A stretch of DNA of 64,000 nucleotides, taken from Acidobacteriota bacterium (GTDB lineage: Bacteria > Acidobacteriota > Terriglobia > Terriglobales > SCQP01). Below are positions 40,181-49,286 of this stretch, piece after piece (position 1 is the first letter of the stretch; each line of letters begins with the position of its first letter). The DNA is taken from the NCBI GenBank assembly GCA_027314025.1, contig DAHVCP010000004.1:36677-100676 (forward strand), in the 5' to 3' direction. Position numbers and translations under genes: made by a program. Under the pieces are notes generated by a model that was not told the DNA's origin, ran no database searches, and saw only the letters and a list, made by a program, of their open reading frames with translations.

Positions 40181-40987
40181 TTAGCGCTGCTGTGGCGGAC
40201 CGGCGGGAGCGGGAGTTTGCTGCTGGTATTGCTCCATGGTGCGTTCTTGGCGCGTCATCGCCGCCCGCATCTCATTCATCAGCCGCCGCATGGATTCCAT
40301 GTTCCGCCGCTGCGCGGTGGCGTCGCGGGTTCCTTCCATGGCCCGCATTTCGGTTTGCATCCGCGTCATCACGCGCTCCATCTCCTGATGTTGGTTCCTC
40401 ATGCGATACATCATCTGGGCCTGATTGCGGCTTTGCTCGCGGCTCTGCGTCTGGTTCCGAATCTGGTCGCGACTCTGGCTTTGGTTCCGGATTTGATCGC
40501 GAATTTGCGTCTGCGTCCGGGTCTGATCGCGGCCTTGCGTCTGGCTGCGGATCTGACTGCGGCTCGGCGCTTGGCTCCGAAGCTGATCGGGGCTTTGCGT
40601 TGGGTCCTGAACCGAGTCCACGGTCCGGTCTGGATCCCGGTCCTGATCGCGGGTCTGGTCCTGATCGTTGAGCCGATCCCGGTCTTGCGTGCGATCAGGC
40701 ACTTGGGTTCGATCCTGATCCTGCGTGCGTTCTTGATCCGCGGTCCGATCCCGGTCCTGGGTCTGATCCTTGGTCCCGGTGCCCTGCCCTTGGTTCGTGA
40801 CGGCGCCGCCCGAACCTCCCGGCTTGGCCGCGCCGCCTTGCTGGCCGGCCGGGGAGCCCGCCGCTCGGCCGCTCGCCGCTGGCGGAATCGCCCGCGCGGG
40901 CCTGGCACCGGGCCGGCCCTGCGCGACGGCGCCCAACGCCATCAATCCAACTACCCCCATGGCCATCATTCCATTCCATGTCTTCAT
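40181..40987 (-). CDS. Exported Q/D/R-rich repeat protein
   Basis: A 268-residue protein with a Sec signal peptide (MKTWNGMMAMGVVGLMALG, cleavage near AQG). It has a Gly/Ala/Pro-rich segment, then about 110 residues of imperfect short repeats of the type QDRDRT, DQDRTQ, RDQIRN and QSRDQT. The last 80 residues are helical with many Met, Arg, Gln and Glu (MERVMTRMQTEMRAMEG). GGGAGG precedes ATG 40987. The strongly charged low-complexity region is likely disordered or a coiled coil. I do not recognise a family. Possibly a periplasmic stress or envelope protein; function unknown. Confidence 0.65.
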   Translation of the reverse strand: MKTWNGMMAMGVVGLMALGAVAQGRPGARPARAIPPAASGRAAGSPAGQQGGAAKPGGSGGAVTNQGQGTGTKDQTQDRDRTADQERTQDQDRTQVPDRTQDRDRLNDQDQTRDQDRDPDRTVDSVQDPTQSPDQLRSQAPSRSQIRSQTQGRDQTRTQTQIRDQIRNQSQSRDQIRNQTQSREQSRNQAQMMYRMRNQHQEMERVMTRMQTEMRAMEGTRDATAQRRNMESMRRLMNEMRAAMTRQERTMEQYQQQTPAPAGPPQQR

Positions 40988-41037
40988 AACAACCTCCCAA
41001 AACGACGAAGCCTGATCCGCCATGCCGCGGTCATCCA

Positions 41038-41172
41038 TTAGCGCCGTGGGACGCGAGAACTCCGCTCGTCCGCCCGGTCAGCCCGCCTGGGCCGAACGCC
41101 GTCGGTCAAGCCGACCGTCAGCATGGCGGCGATGAACGCACCCCAAAACAGCACCGAGAACACTGCATTCAT
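41038..41172 (-). CDS. Small single-helix membrane protein
   Basis: A 44-residue protein: NAVFSVLFWGAFIAAMLTVG forms one membrane helix, and the tail is rich in Arg and Asp. GGAAGGG lies seven bases before ATG 41172, the best support that it is real. It ends 50 bases upstream of the Q/D/R-rich protein gene on the same strand and may be co-transcribed with it. Function unknown. Confidence 0.5.
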   Translation of the reverse strand: MNAVFSVLFWGAFIAAMLTVGLTDGVRPRRADRADERSSRVPRR

Positions 41173-41642
41173 GGCAATACCCTTCCGGCGCGATATGCGC
41201 GCCCACCTTGACGCTTGCATCCGTTGTTCCAAACGCCGCGGGGCCGCGCCGAGCCCCCAGCGACGTGCCGGCCGGGCCAGGGCGAACGGGGCCCGGCCCA
41301 GCTGGACGCGTAAGCGGTGCTCCGCGCCGCGCCGGTCGCAGCGGGACGCCCTGCCAGCAGCGGGGCTTGGGCTCGCGCCCGCCAACGCCGCGCCGCTCAC
41401 ACGCCGCGGTTCGTGCGGGATGAATCCGCGGCCGACGGTTGCCACCGCCGCTGCGCTGGCGCAGGGCCAGCGGCATCACGGTTGCATGGGCGTGATCGTG
41501 GGGCCATTTCCCCTACGGTCGCATGGGGGTAGCGCTGGGGTCTTTTCCCCTTGGGCAGCGTGAAAGGGCCCATTGGCGGCCGCGGGCCGGCGGAATGTTG
41601 CGGGCCTCGGAATGCTGATCGCCGGATATGGGAGAGCTGGAG
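41173..41642. other. Gene-free divergent region
   Basis: This 470-bp divergent gap lies between the small membrane protein and the flavodoxin gene. No gene is seen; the frames open here lack protein character. It contains a tandem pair of similar hairpins at 41484-41554, listed separately. Confidence 0.4.
41484..41554 (+). repeat. Tandem imperfect hairpin repeat upstream of flavodoxin gene
   Basis: Two units of about 34 bases: GCATGGGCGTGATCGTGGGG then CCATTTCCCCT, and GCATGGGGGTAGCGCTGGGG then TCTTTTCCCCT. Each can fold by pairing GGGG with CCCC. The second hairpin ends about 90 bases before the flavodoxin start. The repetition suggests a regulatory RNA element or protein-binding site. Confidence 0.4.
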
Positions 41643-42173
41643 ATGATTGTTCTAGTTGGTTATGCCACCGAGCATGGTTCCACGCGCGAAATCGCCGAGC
41701 GCATCGCCGCGGTGTTGCGCCGCTCCGGCATTGCCGCGGAGTTGCGCGCTCTGAAGGCGGTGGGCAACTTGGATCGCTTCGACGCCCTGGTGCTGGGCAG
41801 CGCCGTCCACAACCAAAAGTGGCTTCCCGAGGCGCTGGAGTTTGTCGCCCGCCAGCGCGGGCAATTGGGGCGGCGGCCGGTCTGGCTGTTCAGCGTGGGC
41901 ATGCCGGCCGCGCTGCCTCGCGCCTTCCGCGCCATGGCCGAGAGCGAAGGGCCCAAGATCATCGCGCCATTTCGCACCGCCATGAACCTCCGCCAGCACC
42001 AGCTGTTTTCCGGCGTCATCCAGCCGGATCATCTCTCCCGCTGGGGCCGTCTGTTCTTTCGCGCCTGCGGCTGCCGCTACGGCGACTATCGCGATTGGGA
42101 CCGCATCGAGCGCTGGGCGGCGGAGATCGCCGCCGACTGCGCCACCGCCGGCGGCGCCCAGCGCAGCGCGTGA
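41643..42173 (+). CDS. Flavodoxin-domain protein, HemG-like
   Basis: A 176-residue flavodoxin-fold protein. VGYATEHGSTREIAERIA (residues 5-22) is the FMN phosphate loop; LVLGSAVHNQKWLPEALEFV and VWLFSVGMP follow in the right order. Length and layout match HemG, the menaquinone-dependent protoporphyrinogen oxidase, and hemB lies 4 kb away, but other flavodoxin reductases are possible. ATG 41643 is chosen because the fold starts there and GGAG lies just upstream. Confidence 0.75.
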   Translation: MIVLVGYATEHGSTREIAERIAAVLRRSGIAAELRALKAVGNLDRFDALVLGSAVHNQKWLPEALEFVARQRGQLGRRPVWLFSVGMPAALPRAFRAMAESEGPKIIAPFRTAMNLRQHQLFSGVIQPDHLSRWGRLFFRACGCRYGDYRDWDRIERWAAEIAADCATAGGAQRSA

Positions 42174-42230
42174 AGCGGCTTCAGCCGGTGGTTGGTAGCC
42201 CGCTGTCGAGCCTGCGACGGTGGAAGCCGC

Positions 42231-42282
42231 CTTGGCGCTTTTCGTTAGCCGTGTGGCGCGTTCTGTATATCGGGTCCGGGGG
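42231..42282 (+). repeat. Left copy of imperfect 52-bp direct repeat flanking AraC/AKR
   Basis: CTTGGCGCTTTTCGTTAG, six variable bases, then TGGCGCGTTCTGTATATCGG. A very similar stretch in the same orientation is at 45099-45150. The repeats bracket the AraC regulator and aldo/keto reductase genes. Confidence 0.55.
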
Positions 42283-42299
42283 AGAACCGCTTACAATTG

Positions 42300-43334
42300 A
42301 TGACACCAGGCGCCATGACCAACCGCTTTCGCGTTCCAGCCAGCCTGGGAGTACGCCTTGAAGCCCTCGGAGTCAGCCCCGCGGTGGTGTTGCGCCGTGC
42401 CGGATTGCCGCCGGACCTGTTCGAGCGGCCCCTGACTCCGCTCAACACGGATGCTGTTTTCGCGCTCTGGCGGGCGCTGACCGAAGTCAGCGGCAGAGCC
42501 GACATCGGGGTGGTACTTGGCAGCGAGAGCCGCGTCGAGCATTTCCCGGCCGCCATTCTGGCGGCGCTCGCCGCGCCGGACTTCGGAACGGCCGTTGACC
42601 AGCTTGCGCGCTACAAGCGCCTGACCTGCCCGGAAGAGGTCGTTCAAACGGTCCGGGCACGCGAGTGGAAGATACAGTTCCGCTGGCTTGCGGCGGAAGG
42701 GCCGGAGCCAAACGCCATCATTGACTGTTCCTTTGCCTGGGTGCTGACCATTGGCCGGCGGGGCACCGGGCAAGATCCTTCCCCGCTGCGCGTGGAGCTG
42801 CGGCGCCCGCGCGGCCAGGTCGGGGTGCTGGAGCGGCACTTTGGATGCCCGGTGTATTGCGGCAAAAAGGCAAATGTAATCGTCTTTCGGGCGAGCGATG
42901 CGCGGCTGCCATTTGTAACCAAAAATGAGGAGCTGCGAGCGATTCTGTCGCCGCACTTCGACCGCGAGCTGCGGTGGCAAGCCGGGGTGGATAGCGTGGT
43001 GGATTTGGTACGCGATGTCATTCGCGGCGGCCTCGGCGCGCGGAAACCCGGGATCGCGGAGGTGGCGCGGGAGTTGCACCAGAGCCCGCGAACATTGCAG
43101 CGGCGGCTGCAATCAGCGGGATACAGCTATCGCCAACTTCTCGACGACGCCCGGCGCCAGCTGGCTCGCCATCACCTGTCGAACCCCGCCCTAGGGCTCA
43201 ATGAGGTCGCGTTCCTGCTCGGTTACGAGAACGGCAATTCATTCGTGCGCGCCTTCCGCGCCTGGGAGGGCTCGCCGCCGGGCCGGTGGCGGCGGGCGGC
43301 GGAAAACTCACGCGACATGCCGGCGGCTTCGTGA
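42300..43334 (+). CDS. AraC-family regulator with arabinose-binding-like domain
   Basis: A 344-residue regulator. The N-terminal two-thirds (LGVRLEALGVSPAVVLRRAG onwards) matches the sensor domain of the OruR/ArgR-like AraC subgroup. The C-terminal DNA-binding domain has two helix-turn-helix units, IAEVARELHQSPRTLQRRLQ and LNEVAFLLGYENGNSFVRAF, followed by SPPGRWRR. It very likely controls the aldo/keto reductase gene downstream, a pairing seen often. GGGGGAG lies upstream; TTG 42297 or ATG 42315 are alternative starts. Confidence 0.85.
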   Translation: MTPGAMTNRFRVPASLGVRLEALGVSPAVVLRRAGLPPDLFERPLTPLNTDAVFALWRALTEVSGRADIGVVLGSESRVEHFPAAILAALAAPDFGTAVDQLARYKRLTCPEEVVQTVRAREWKIQFRWLAAEGPEPNAIIDCSFAWVLTIGRRGTGQDPSPLRVELRRPRGQVGVLERHFGCPVYCGKKANVIVFRASDARLPFVTKNEELRAILSPHFDRELRWQAGVDSVVDLVRDVIRGGLGARKPGIAEVARELHQSPRTLQRRLQSAGYSYRQLLDDARRQLARHHLSNPALGLNEVAFLLGYENGNSFVRAFRAWEGSPPGRWRRAAENSRDMPAAS

Positions 43335-43513
43335 GCCCTTCGAAGCCAGGCCGCCCGAGGAGCTGAACCGATGCATGGCCAAGCCAAAATCACCGCCCTG
43401 CCCGCCGCCGGAGGGGCAGCGCAAAGAATCATGCCATCGGCGGGCGGCTCGGCATCCGGTCGCTGCCCGGTCACCAACTCAAGGCATCTATCGGCCGGCG
43501 CGGCGCCCTGTGA

Positions 43514-44542
<1,029 letters not shown>

Positions 44543-44580
44543 TGGCGTCCGTGTAATCGGATCAATGCGTTCAAATGGTT

Positions 44581-44620
44581 GGCGCGGACCCCAGCCCCGC
44601 CAGGGGCGGGGCGTCCCGCG
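44581..44620. repeat. Palindromic GC-rich repeat, family B
   Basis: One of the best copies: GCGGACCCCAGCCCCGCC, a 4-base loop, then GGCGGGGCGTCCCGCG. It lies just downstream of the aldo/keto reductase gene. Confidence 0.65.
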
Positions 44621-45098
44621 ATCGGAGCGTGAGCGGGTGGGTCGGCTCGCCAGACCGCATGTCTTCGTCACTCGCAGCCGGGCCACGTCGAGCGGCAGGC
44701 GCGCCCTGGGCTACCAGCGACCCGAAGTTGGGCGACGGAATTGGCAAGCGCAAGGGGAGCCAGCCGCACCGCTCCGGCCCACGCGCGCCTTCGCCGGGGG
44801 GGAATTAGGCTAGATCCGCCGGCCGCAGCGGCAGATGGATTCGCTGGAGACGTTGGCGTTCGGCCCCTCGTCCCATTGCACCTCAAGCGCGGCGCGGCCC
44901 TGCATCGCGCTCCAGGTGTCGGCGGGGCCGCCTGGACAGAGCCTACTCCACTCGGATTGGCGACGGTAGCCCCCGCCTTGGCAACTGGACGCCGGAAACG
45001 GGCGGTGAGGCGCCGGCCAGCGGCGCGCAACGCGCGCCGGGATCGGCCTCGGCCCGCGCTCGCCTGCCCACTGTCCAGCCCGAGATGATGGCAGGGGT

Positions 45099-45150
45099 CT
45101 TGGCGCATTTCGTTAGAAGATTGGCGCGTTCTGAATATCGAGCCGGAGCG
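45099..45150 (+). repeat. Right copy of imperfect 52-bp direct repeat flanking AraC/AKR
   Basis: CTTGGCGCATTTCGTTAG, six variable bases, then TTGGCGCGTTCTGAATATCG. It matches 42231-42282 at roughly four positions in five, in the same orientation, about 2.87 kb away. Confidence 0.55.
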
Positions 45151-45366
45151 ATGCGGCCTACGCAGGGCGGCGCCAAGCGCCATGGCCAAATCACAAGCAC
45201 CTTGGCGCCTTGCCGCTGGCGACCGGCGGCAACGCGCCGGCCGGCGGCGCGGGATGAAATGCGCGAAACGGTTTCAGCCCTTGTTCGGTTGCCCTCGGTT
45301 GGCCGCGATATGATGGAAAGACGCTGGCGCCGGCCTGCCTTCGCGCCGCGCGCTTCCCCGACATGC

Positions 45367-45438
45367 GGGGCGGTAGCTCAATGGTAGAGCATTGCCCTTT
45401 TAAGGCAAGGGTTCTGGGTTCGAGTCCCAGCCGCCTCA
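45367..45438 (+). tRNA. tRNA-Lys (UUU)
   Basis: A 72-nt tRNA. The acceptor arms GGGGCGG and CCGCCTC pair, with discriminator A at 45438. The D arm contains AGCTCAATGGTAGAGC. The anticodon stem TTGCC/GGCAA encloses CTTTTAA, giving anticodon TTT. The T arm CTGGG-TTCGAGT-CCCAG is perfect. CCA is not encoded. Its 3' end is the integration target of the adjacent element: the last 20 bases recur at 53695-53715. Confidence 0.95.
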
Positions 45439-45439
45439 C
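45419..45439 (+). repeat. attL, tRNA-Lys 3' end core
   Basis: 21-bp core TTCGAGTCCCAGCCGCCTCA plus C, covering the T loop to the discriminator of tRNA-Lys. It is repeated exactly at 53695-53715. The integrase gene lies immediately to the right, as expected for an attL site of a tRNA-targeting element. Confidence 0.88.
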
Positions 45440-45519
45440 ACCCCCAGCCACCGGCAAGTGACTGCGCTCCGGTTGTTTGGGCAATGCGCACGATTCTCTC
45501 GTTGTTCCGGTTTGTTCCG

Positions 45520-46614
45520 TTACGCAAAAAGCAGTTCGGCGACCGCATTAATTGCGCCCTGCTTTTCCTGTTCCAACCCGTGGCCGTAAGCTCGCGTGGT
45601 GGCCGGATCGGCGTGGCCCATTAGCTCTTGCTGTGCTTTTTCGGCCGCGCCCACGGTGTCTAGCGCGGAACGGAACAGGTGGCGGAAGGCGTGCCATCCA
45701 ATGCCGCGCATGCCGATAGAATCGGCGACGGGCCGAATGCGCTTCCATGCGGCGGACGGCCATGGCGGTAAGCCGGGGCGGCACCCGAAAATGAAATCTC
45801 CGTCGCCGTTGAACGGGGCCATGGCCCGCCAGCGCTGAAATTCAGCGGCCAACAAAGCTGGAAGCGGCAGCACGCGCACTCCTGCCTCGGTTTTGGGTAC
45901 ATCCAGATGCCCCTTCCAGACGGCGCGGCAGACGGTAACGGTTGCTGCCGTCCAATCAATATCGCTCCAGCGCAGGGCAAACAACTCACCACAGCGCAGC
46001 CCCAATAAACCCGAGGCGATCACCTGGGTTCTTTGGGGCTCCAGCGGGCAGCGAGCAAGCTGCCGGAATTGCGCCGGGCTGATCCGCGCGAGGCGGCGAG
46101 ACCGCTTTGCGGATTGGCGCACTAAATCAATGGGGTTTTCGGTCAACCACTCCCAGCGCCGGGCGCATTCGCAGAGCACATGAAAAACGCCGCGCACGTT
46201 GGCCCGGCTCTTGGGTTCGAGGGGAAGCGATGCCAGCCAAGCTTCCACCGCCAAAGGCTTTACTTCTTCCACGCGCACATCGCCCCACCGCGGTGCGATC
46301 CACTTGCGCAGTAGCGCCCGGTAGGAAGACACCGTAGACTGTTTCGCGTTTCCCAATTCCTCAGCGACAAACCGGGCGATCACTTTGGCTACCGTGATTC
46401 CCGCCTCAACCGCCCGCTCGCCATTTAACGGCGCAAGAAATTCTGCCGCGCGGCGGTGCGCATCCGCCTTCGTCGGCAATTCACGGCGGCTGCCGAGGAC
46501 CACTATGGCGCGCCTTCCGACGGCATCGTAAAAGCGCAAATCCCACCACGAACCTCTGGCACCATGCCGCTCAGTTAAGCTGCCCCTTTGAAAGCGCCGC
46601 TTCCGCTGTTTCAC
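45520..46614 (-). CDS. int: Tyrosine-type site-specific integrase
   Basis: A 364-residue tyrosine recombinase. An N-terminal DNA-binding part is followed by a core-binding domain (KVIARFVAEELGNAKQSTVS) and the catalytic domain. The conserved residues are the first Arg in GLLGLRCGELFALRW, the HxxR in WHAFRHLFRS, and the His and nucleophile Tyr in MGHADPATTRAYGHG. GTG 46614 with GGAGGG upstream is chosen; the gene overlaps the excisionase gene by 44 bases. It should recombine the two 21-bp tRNA-Lys repeats. It appears complete. Confidence 0.92.
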   Translation of the reverse strand: MKQRKRRFQRGSLTERHGARGSWWDLRFYDAVGRRAIVVLGSRRELPTKADAHRRAAEFLAPLNGERAVEAGITVAKVIARFVAEELGNAKQSTVSSYRALLRKWIAPRWGDVRVEEVKPLAVEAWLASLPLEPKSRANVRGVFHVLCECARRWEWLTENPIDLVRQSAKRSRRLARISPAQFRQLARCPLEPQRTQVIASGLLGLRCGELFALRWSDIDWTAATVTVCRAVWKGHLDVPKTEAGVRVLPLPALLAAEFQRWRAMAPFNGDGDFIFGCRPGLPPWPSAAWKRIRPVADSIGMRGIGWHAFRHLFRSALDTVGAAEKAQQELMGHADPATTRAYGHGLEQEKQGAINAVAELLFA

Positions 46615-46786
46615 CTTGCCCTCCGTGGGGCCACCGGTGAAGCTCCGACTTCCGAAAGCGCCAATATCGCCCAATCTTGTGCGCCGGGATCGCCGCCCTT
46701 CGCGCCAGGTCGGCAACGAGCCAGCGCGTGACCCCCAACAGGGCCGCCGCCTCATCCACGCCGATCAACGGCTCGAATTCCGCCAT
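46571..46786 (-). CDS. xis: Excisionase-like HTH protein
   Basis: A 71-residue MerR-like (HTH_17) DNA-binding protein: GVDEAAALLGVTRWLVADLA then AAIPAHKIGRYWRFRKSEL. This winged-helix fold is shared by excisionases of integrative elements. It lies directly upstream of, and overlaps, int, so it likely acts as directionality factor or as a regulator of int. Confidence 0.82.
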   Translation of the reverse strand: MAEFEPLIGVDEAAALLGVTRWLVADLARRAAIPAHKIGRYWRFRKSELHRWPHGGQGETAEAALSKGQLN

Positions 46787-46803
46787 GGTTGCGGTCCAAA
46801 AAG

Positions 46804-47214
46804 CTAACGGTTCTGGCTCGGCAATGCGGTGGGCACCGATTCGGCCATTGCGCCGTTCGCCTTTTCGCCTTCAGCTTTGCCCCTGGAGCGGATGTTGTCC
46901 GCTGCGACGATTGCCCAACGGGCGAAACGACGCAGAGGGAACGGGAACGGTCCGCCCCTTTCGCATGTCTTGTTCCAAAGAGCGACGACGAGTTCTTCAG
47001 AAAGCACATCCACCCGGCCCTCTGCCTTGAGTTCGCGAGCGTAGTTATCGGTGTAAGGGCGGGCAGGGGGGCGGGCGGTGGCCTGTGACGCCAGGCGAAC
47101 CCACAGGGCGCTTAACCGGCTCGTGGCAGTGGCCCGGGGCTCCCGCTCTGTTCGTGGGGCCGCCAGCGGCTGGCAAAGGCCCCGTCTGTGATGCTGTAGA
47201 GCCGCTCGCCACAC
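46804..47214 (-). CDS. Small hypothetical protein of the element
   Basis: A 136-residue frame starting at GTG 47214 after GGGAG. The C-terminal half (VDVLSEELVVALWNKTCERG, then FARWAIVAADNIRSRGKAEG) has ordinary protein composition, while the first 50 residues are arginine/alanine-rich and may not be translated. It ends 17 bases before the excisionase gene. No family recognised. It competes with a 74-residue frame at 47045-47269. Confidence 0.45.
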   Translation of the reverse strand: MWRAALQHHRRGLCQPLAAPRTEREPRATATSRLSALWVRLASQATARPPARPYTDNYARELKAEGRVDVLSEELVVALWNKTCERGGPFPFPLRRFARWAIVAADNIRSRGKAEGEKANGAMAESVPTALPSQNR

Positions 47215-47269
47215 ACTCCCGCGGCGGCCCGCCCCCGGGAGGGGCCGTCAGTTCAAGATTTGGACTCAT
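47045..47269 (-). CDS. Possible small ORF coupled to rep
   Basis: A 74-residue proline/glycine-rich frame whose ATG overlaps the stop of the replication gene (ATGA). Only this overlap speaks for it; the composition is unusual, and it overlaps the 136-residue frame in another phase. At most one of the two is likely real over the shared part. Confidence 0.25.
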   Translation of the reverse strand: MSPNLELTAPPGGGPPRECVASGSTASQTGPLPAAGGPTNRAGAPGHCHEPVKRPVGSPGVTGHRPPPCPPLHR

Positions 47270-48651
47270 TTTCGCCTCCGTTCATCTGGCGGTGTCTCCG
47301 CCTGAAACTCTGTGGCCCGCGCTCGGCGGGCCTCGCGCGCCACCATCTCGATATCCCGCCGCCCATTCAATCCAGGGTTGTTGAGCGGCACGGGATGGTA
47401 GCCGATAATCAAATTCCCGCCGCAGATGGGGCAGCCCGGCTCGGTCTTGGCCTTGGCAATACCCTCGGCCGGCGGAAGCCGGTAGAACACGCCCACGGCA
47501 TGAAAGCGCCGCACCCGATGGAAGGCAGACTCCAGCGCCGCAATGCGCTCAGGGGAACGGGACGGAGCCTTGGCGCGGTATTTCAGGGTGTAGTAGACCG
47601 CCCGCACCAACTCCGTTCGCCACTTCGGGTTGCCAGTCTGGCGCAGATTCCATCCGCGGATTTGGCGGAAAAAGCAGCCCGTTGCGCCAGTCAGCTTCTC
47701 CCATGCATCGCGCAGCTTCTCCCAATCCAGCAGCGGGCCGTAGAAGATGCCGTGGCAATGGAGGTTCCATCCGCCAGCCGCACCGCCCTTTCCCTTGTGC
47801 TCGGCACCAAACTCGTCGCACCAAATCAGGCCAGGTCGAACGCTGCTCACTGCCCCTAGGCCCTCTTGGTACAGCCCCCCCTTTTCGATCAGGCGAAACA
47901 GTTTGCGAACGGCGCGGTTGAATGTCCTGATCTCGGCCGAACTGGGGGTATCGCCATGGGCGCGGACGGTGAGCGTGAGATGGGCCAGCGTTGTGCCGCG
48001 CCGCGTGGGCTGGCGGGCCACATAGCCGACGATGGCGGGGTAGTGCCGATCAACGAGCGCAGCCATGGTGGCAGGGCCGCAATCTGGGCAAAAGCGCATG
48101 CCGCAGCGGAACAGTCGGTAAAACAGGTGGGCGTCTATTTCCTGGCAATCCACCGTGAAACCCATTCGGCCGCAGGCGGCGTAGCGTTTCGCTTTTCCCG
48201 ACAAGCCGGCAGCTTGTAGTAGCCGCGCCGTTCGGCCCCGCTCCTCGCCCGCGGCGGCGAACAGCGGCTCTAGCTCCTCCCGTTCCAGCGCCTCTAGCCC
48301 AGCCTTGGCCCGCTGCTTCTCCTGTTCGGTTGGGGGCTCAACGGCCGCTATGGGCCGGCACTCCCCACACCACACCCCGCGACCCTCGGCACAGGCGCAG
48401 CCGCAGTTCGCGCCGGCAATCGGGTGCTGGCATGCGCATAAGCCGCCCGGGTGCCGCTGCCCGGTTGCCGGATCGTAGTGACTTTGGGCAGAGCGGCAGC
48501 GGCAGACGACGACAAAATGCTTGGGCGGGACCGGTGCCCGCGCTGGGAAAGCGCCTTGCAGGTCCGCTTCCGAGATGCCCAGCCCCAGTGGCAGAGACCC
48601 GCGAGAAGCTGCCTGAATGCGGCGGCGCGCGCGCCGTGGCCACCTAGGCAT
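47266..48651 (-). CDS. rep: Rolling-circle replication initiator (HUH endonuclease)
   Basis: A 461-residue protein with the three motifs of rolling-circle Rep proteins: motif I LAHLTLTVRAHG (about residue 225), motif II NLHCHGIFYG with the metal-binding His-x-His, and motif III RAVYYTLKYRAK with the candidate catalytic tyrosine(s). The N-terminal region is cysteine-rich (CRCRSAQ, CACQHP, CGCACAEG, CGECRP), and RCGMRFCPDCGP further on looks like a zinc ribbon. AGGAG lies 8 bases before ATG 48651. It would nick the element's origin and start replication. Whether it replicates an excised circle or is a relic cannot be seen. Confidence 0.82.
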   Translation of the reverse strand: MPRWPRRARRRIQAASRGSLPLGLGISEADLQGAFPARAPVPPKHFVVVCRCRSAQSHYDPATGQRHPGGLCACQHPIAGANCGCACAEGRGVWCGECRPIAAVEPPTEQEKQRAKAGLEALEREELEPLFAAAGEERGRTARLLQAAGLSGKAKRYAACGRMGFTVDCQEIDAHLFYRLFRCGMRFCPDCGPATMAALVDRHYPAIVGYVARQPTRRGTTLAHLTLTVRAHGDTPSSAEIRTFNRAVRKLFRLIEKGGLYQEGLGAVSSVRPGLIWCDEFGAEHKGKGGAAGGWNLHCHGIFYGPLLDWEKLRDAWEKLTGATGCFFRQIRGWNLRQTGNPKWRTELVRAVYYTLKYRAKAPSRSPERIAALESAFHRVRRFHAVGVFYRLPPAEGIAKAKTEPGCPICGGNLIIGYHPVPLNNPGLNGRRDIEMVAREARRARATEFQAETPPDERRRK

Positions 48652-49076
48652 AGGCGGGCTCCTGGCGCGCGCGCCACCCAATCCGCGGGGCGCTGCCCCG
48701 CACCCCGCCAACTTTTAGGCGATGGGGGCGCAAGCGGCGCGCCCCGGTTGCAAAGGCCGCGGCCGAACGCGGCGGCGCGGCGAGGGTTCGCCCCGCACTT
48801 GTGAGCGTGTAGGCCGACATCGCCACCGGACCGGAGTTGGCAACCGGCTGCCCGGATTTCGATTCGGCCGCACCTCGCGCCGCCGCGTTCGGTCGCGGCC
48901 CTCGCCCGCTTGCCCGCCCAAGGCGAGTCGCGGCATCATGCCTAGTGAAAAGGCAATTCATCCCTGATAACCCTTTTCCTTCTAGCCGCGGCGGCATCCG
49001 CCAAGAGCGTCGCGGCTGTTCCGTTTGTTGCGTTAGGCGGGTGCGCTTTGGTGCCCGCCGTTTACCCCATTGCCCC
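48652..49076. other. Gene-free region upstream of rep
   Basis: No gene is strongly supported over 425 bp; a 166-residue frame across it is arginine/proline-rich and looks like a shadow. GCGGGGCGCTGCCCCGC at about 48684-48700 is a perfect 7-bp hairpin just upstream of rep and could be part of a nick site or an attenuator. TTGCGTTAGGCGGGTGCG near 49029 is less GC-rich. Confidence 0.35.
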
Positions 49077-49286
49077 CTAGCCTCGGTTGGCGCGCTTGCG
49101 CGGGAAAACCTCGTTTTGCCGTCCCGAACCGGCGGCTTGGCCAAGTCCCGCGGCCGGGTAGCGCACGGTGCGGCAAAAAGGGACGAACGGAGGGCCGCCC
49201 CCGACGCGGCGCCACCGCGCCAACGTGCTGCGGCTGACTTGGAGCCGCGCTGCTACCTCAGGGACGGAAAGAAACTCGCCGGGCAT
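49077..49286 (-). CDS. HTH_17-type DNA-binding protein
   Basis: A 69-residue protein: FLSVPEVAARLQVSRSTLAR then WRRVGGGPPFV and VRYPAAGLG, the typical MerR-like winged helix seen in excisionases and small regulators. GGAGG lies upstream of ATG 49286. It is the second such gene of the element; it may control rep or act in excision. The tail after residue 50 is not conserved-looking. Confidence 0.72.
   Translation of the reverse strand: MPGEFLSVPEVAARLQVSRSTLARWRRVGGGPPFVPFCRTVRYPAAGLGQAAGSGRQNEVFPRKRANRG

Larger units (their letters stand above)
44543..45366. other. Long gene-free region before tRNA-Lys
   Basis: No gene is supported over 824 bp. It holds a family B palindrome at 44581-44620 and the right copy of the direct repeat at 45099-45150. 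TATGAT at 45309-45314 is a possible -10 box for the tRNA gene, but no -35 box at good spacing is seen. Confidence 0.5.

Noticed and set aside
48644..49144. 166-codon frame upstream of rep
   Set aside because: Arg/Pro/Ala-rich, overlaps the HTH protein in another phase, and lacks a ribosome binding site.
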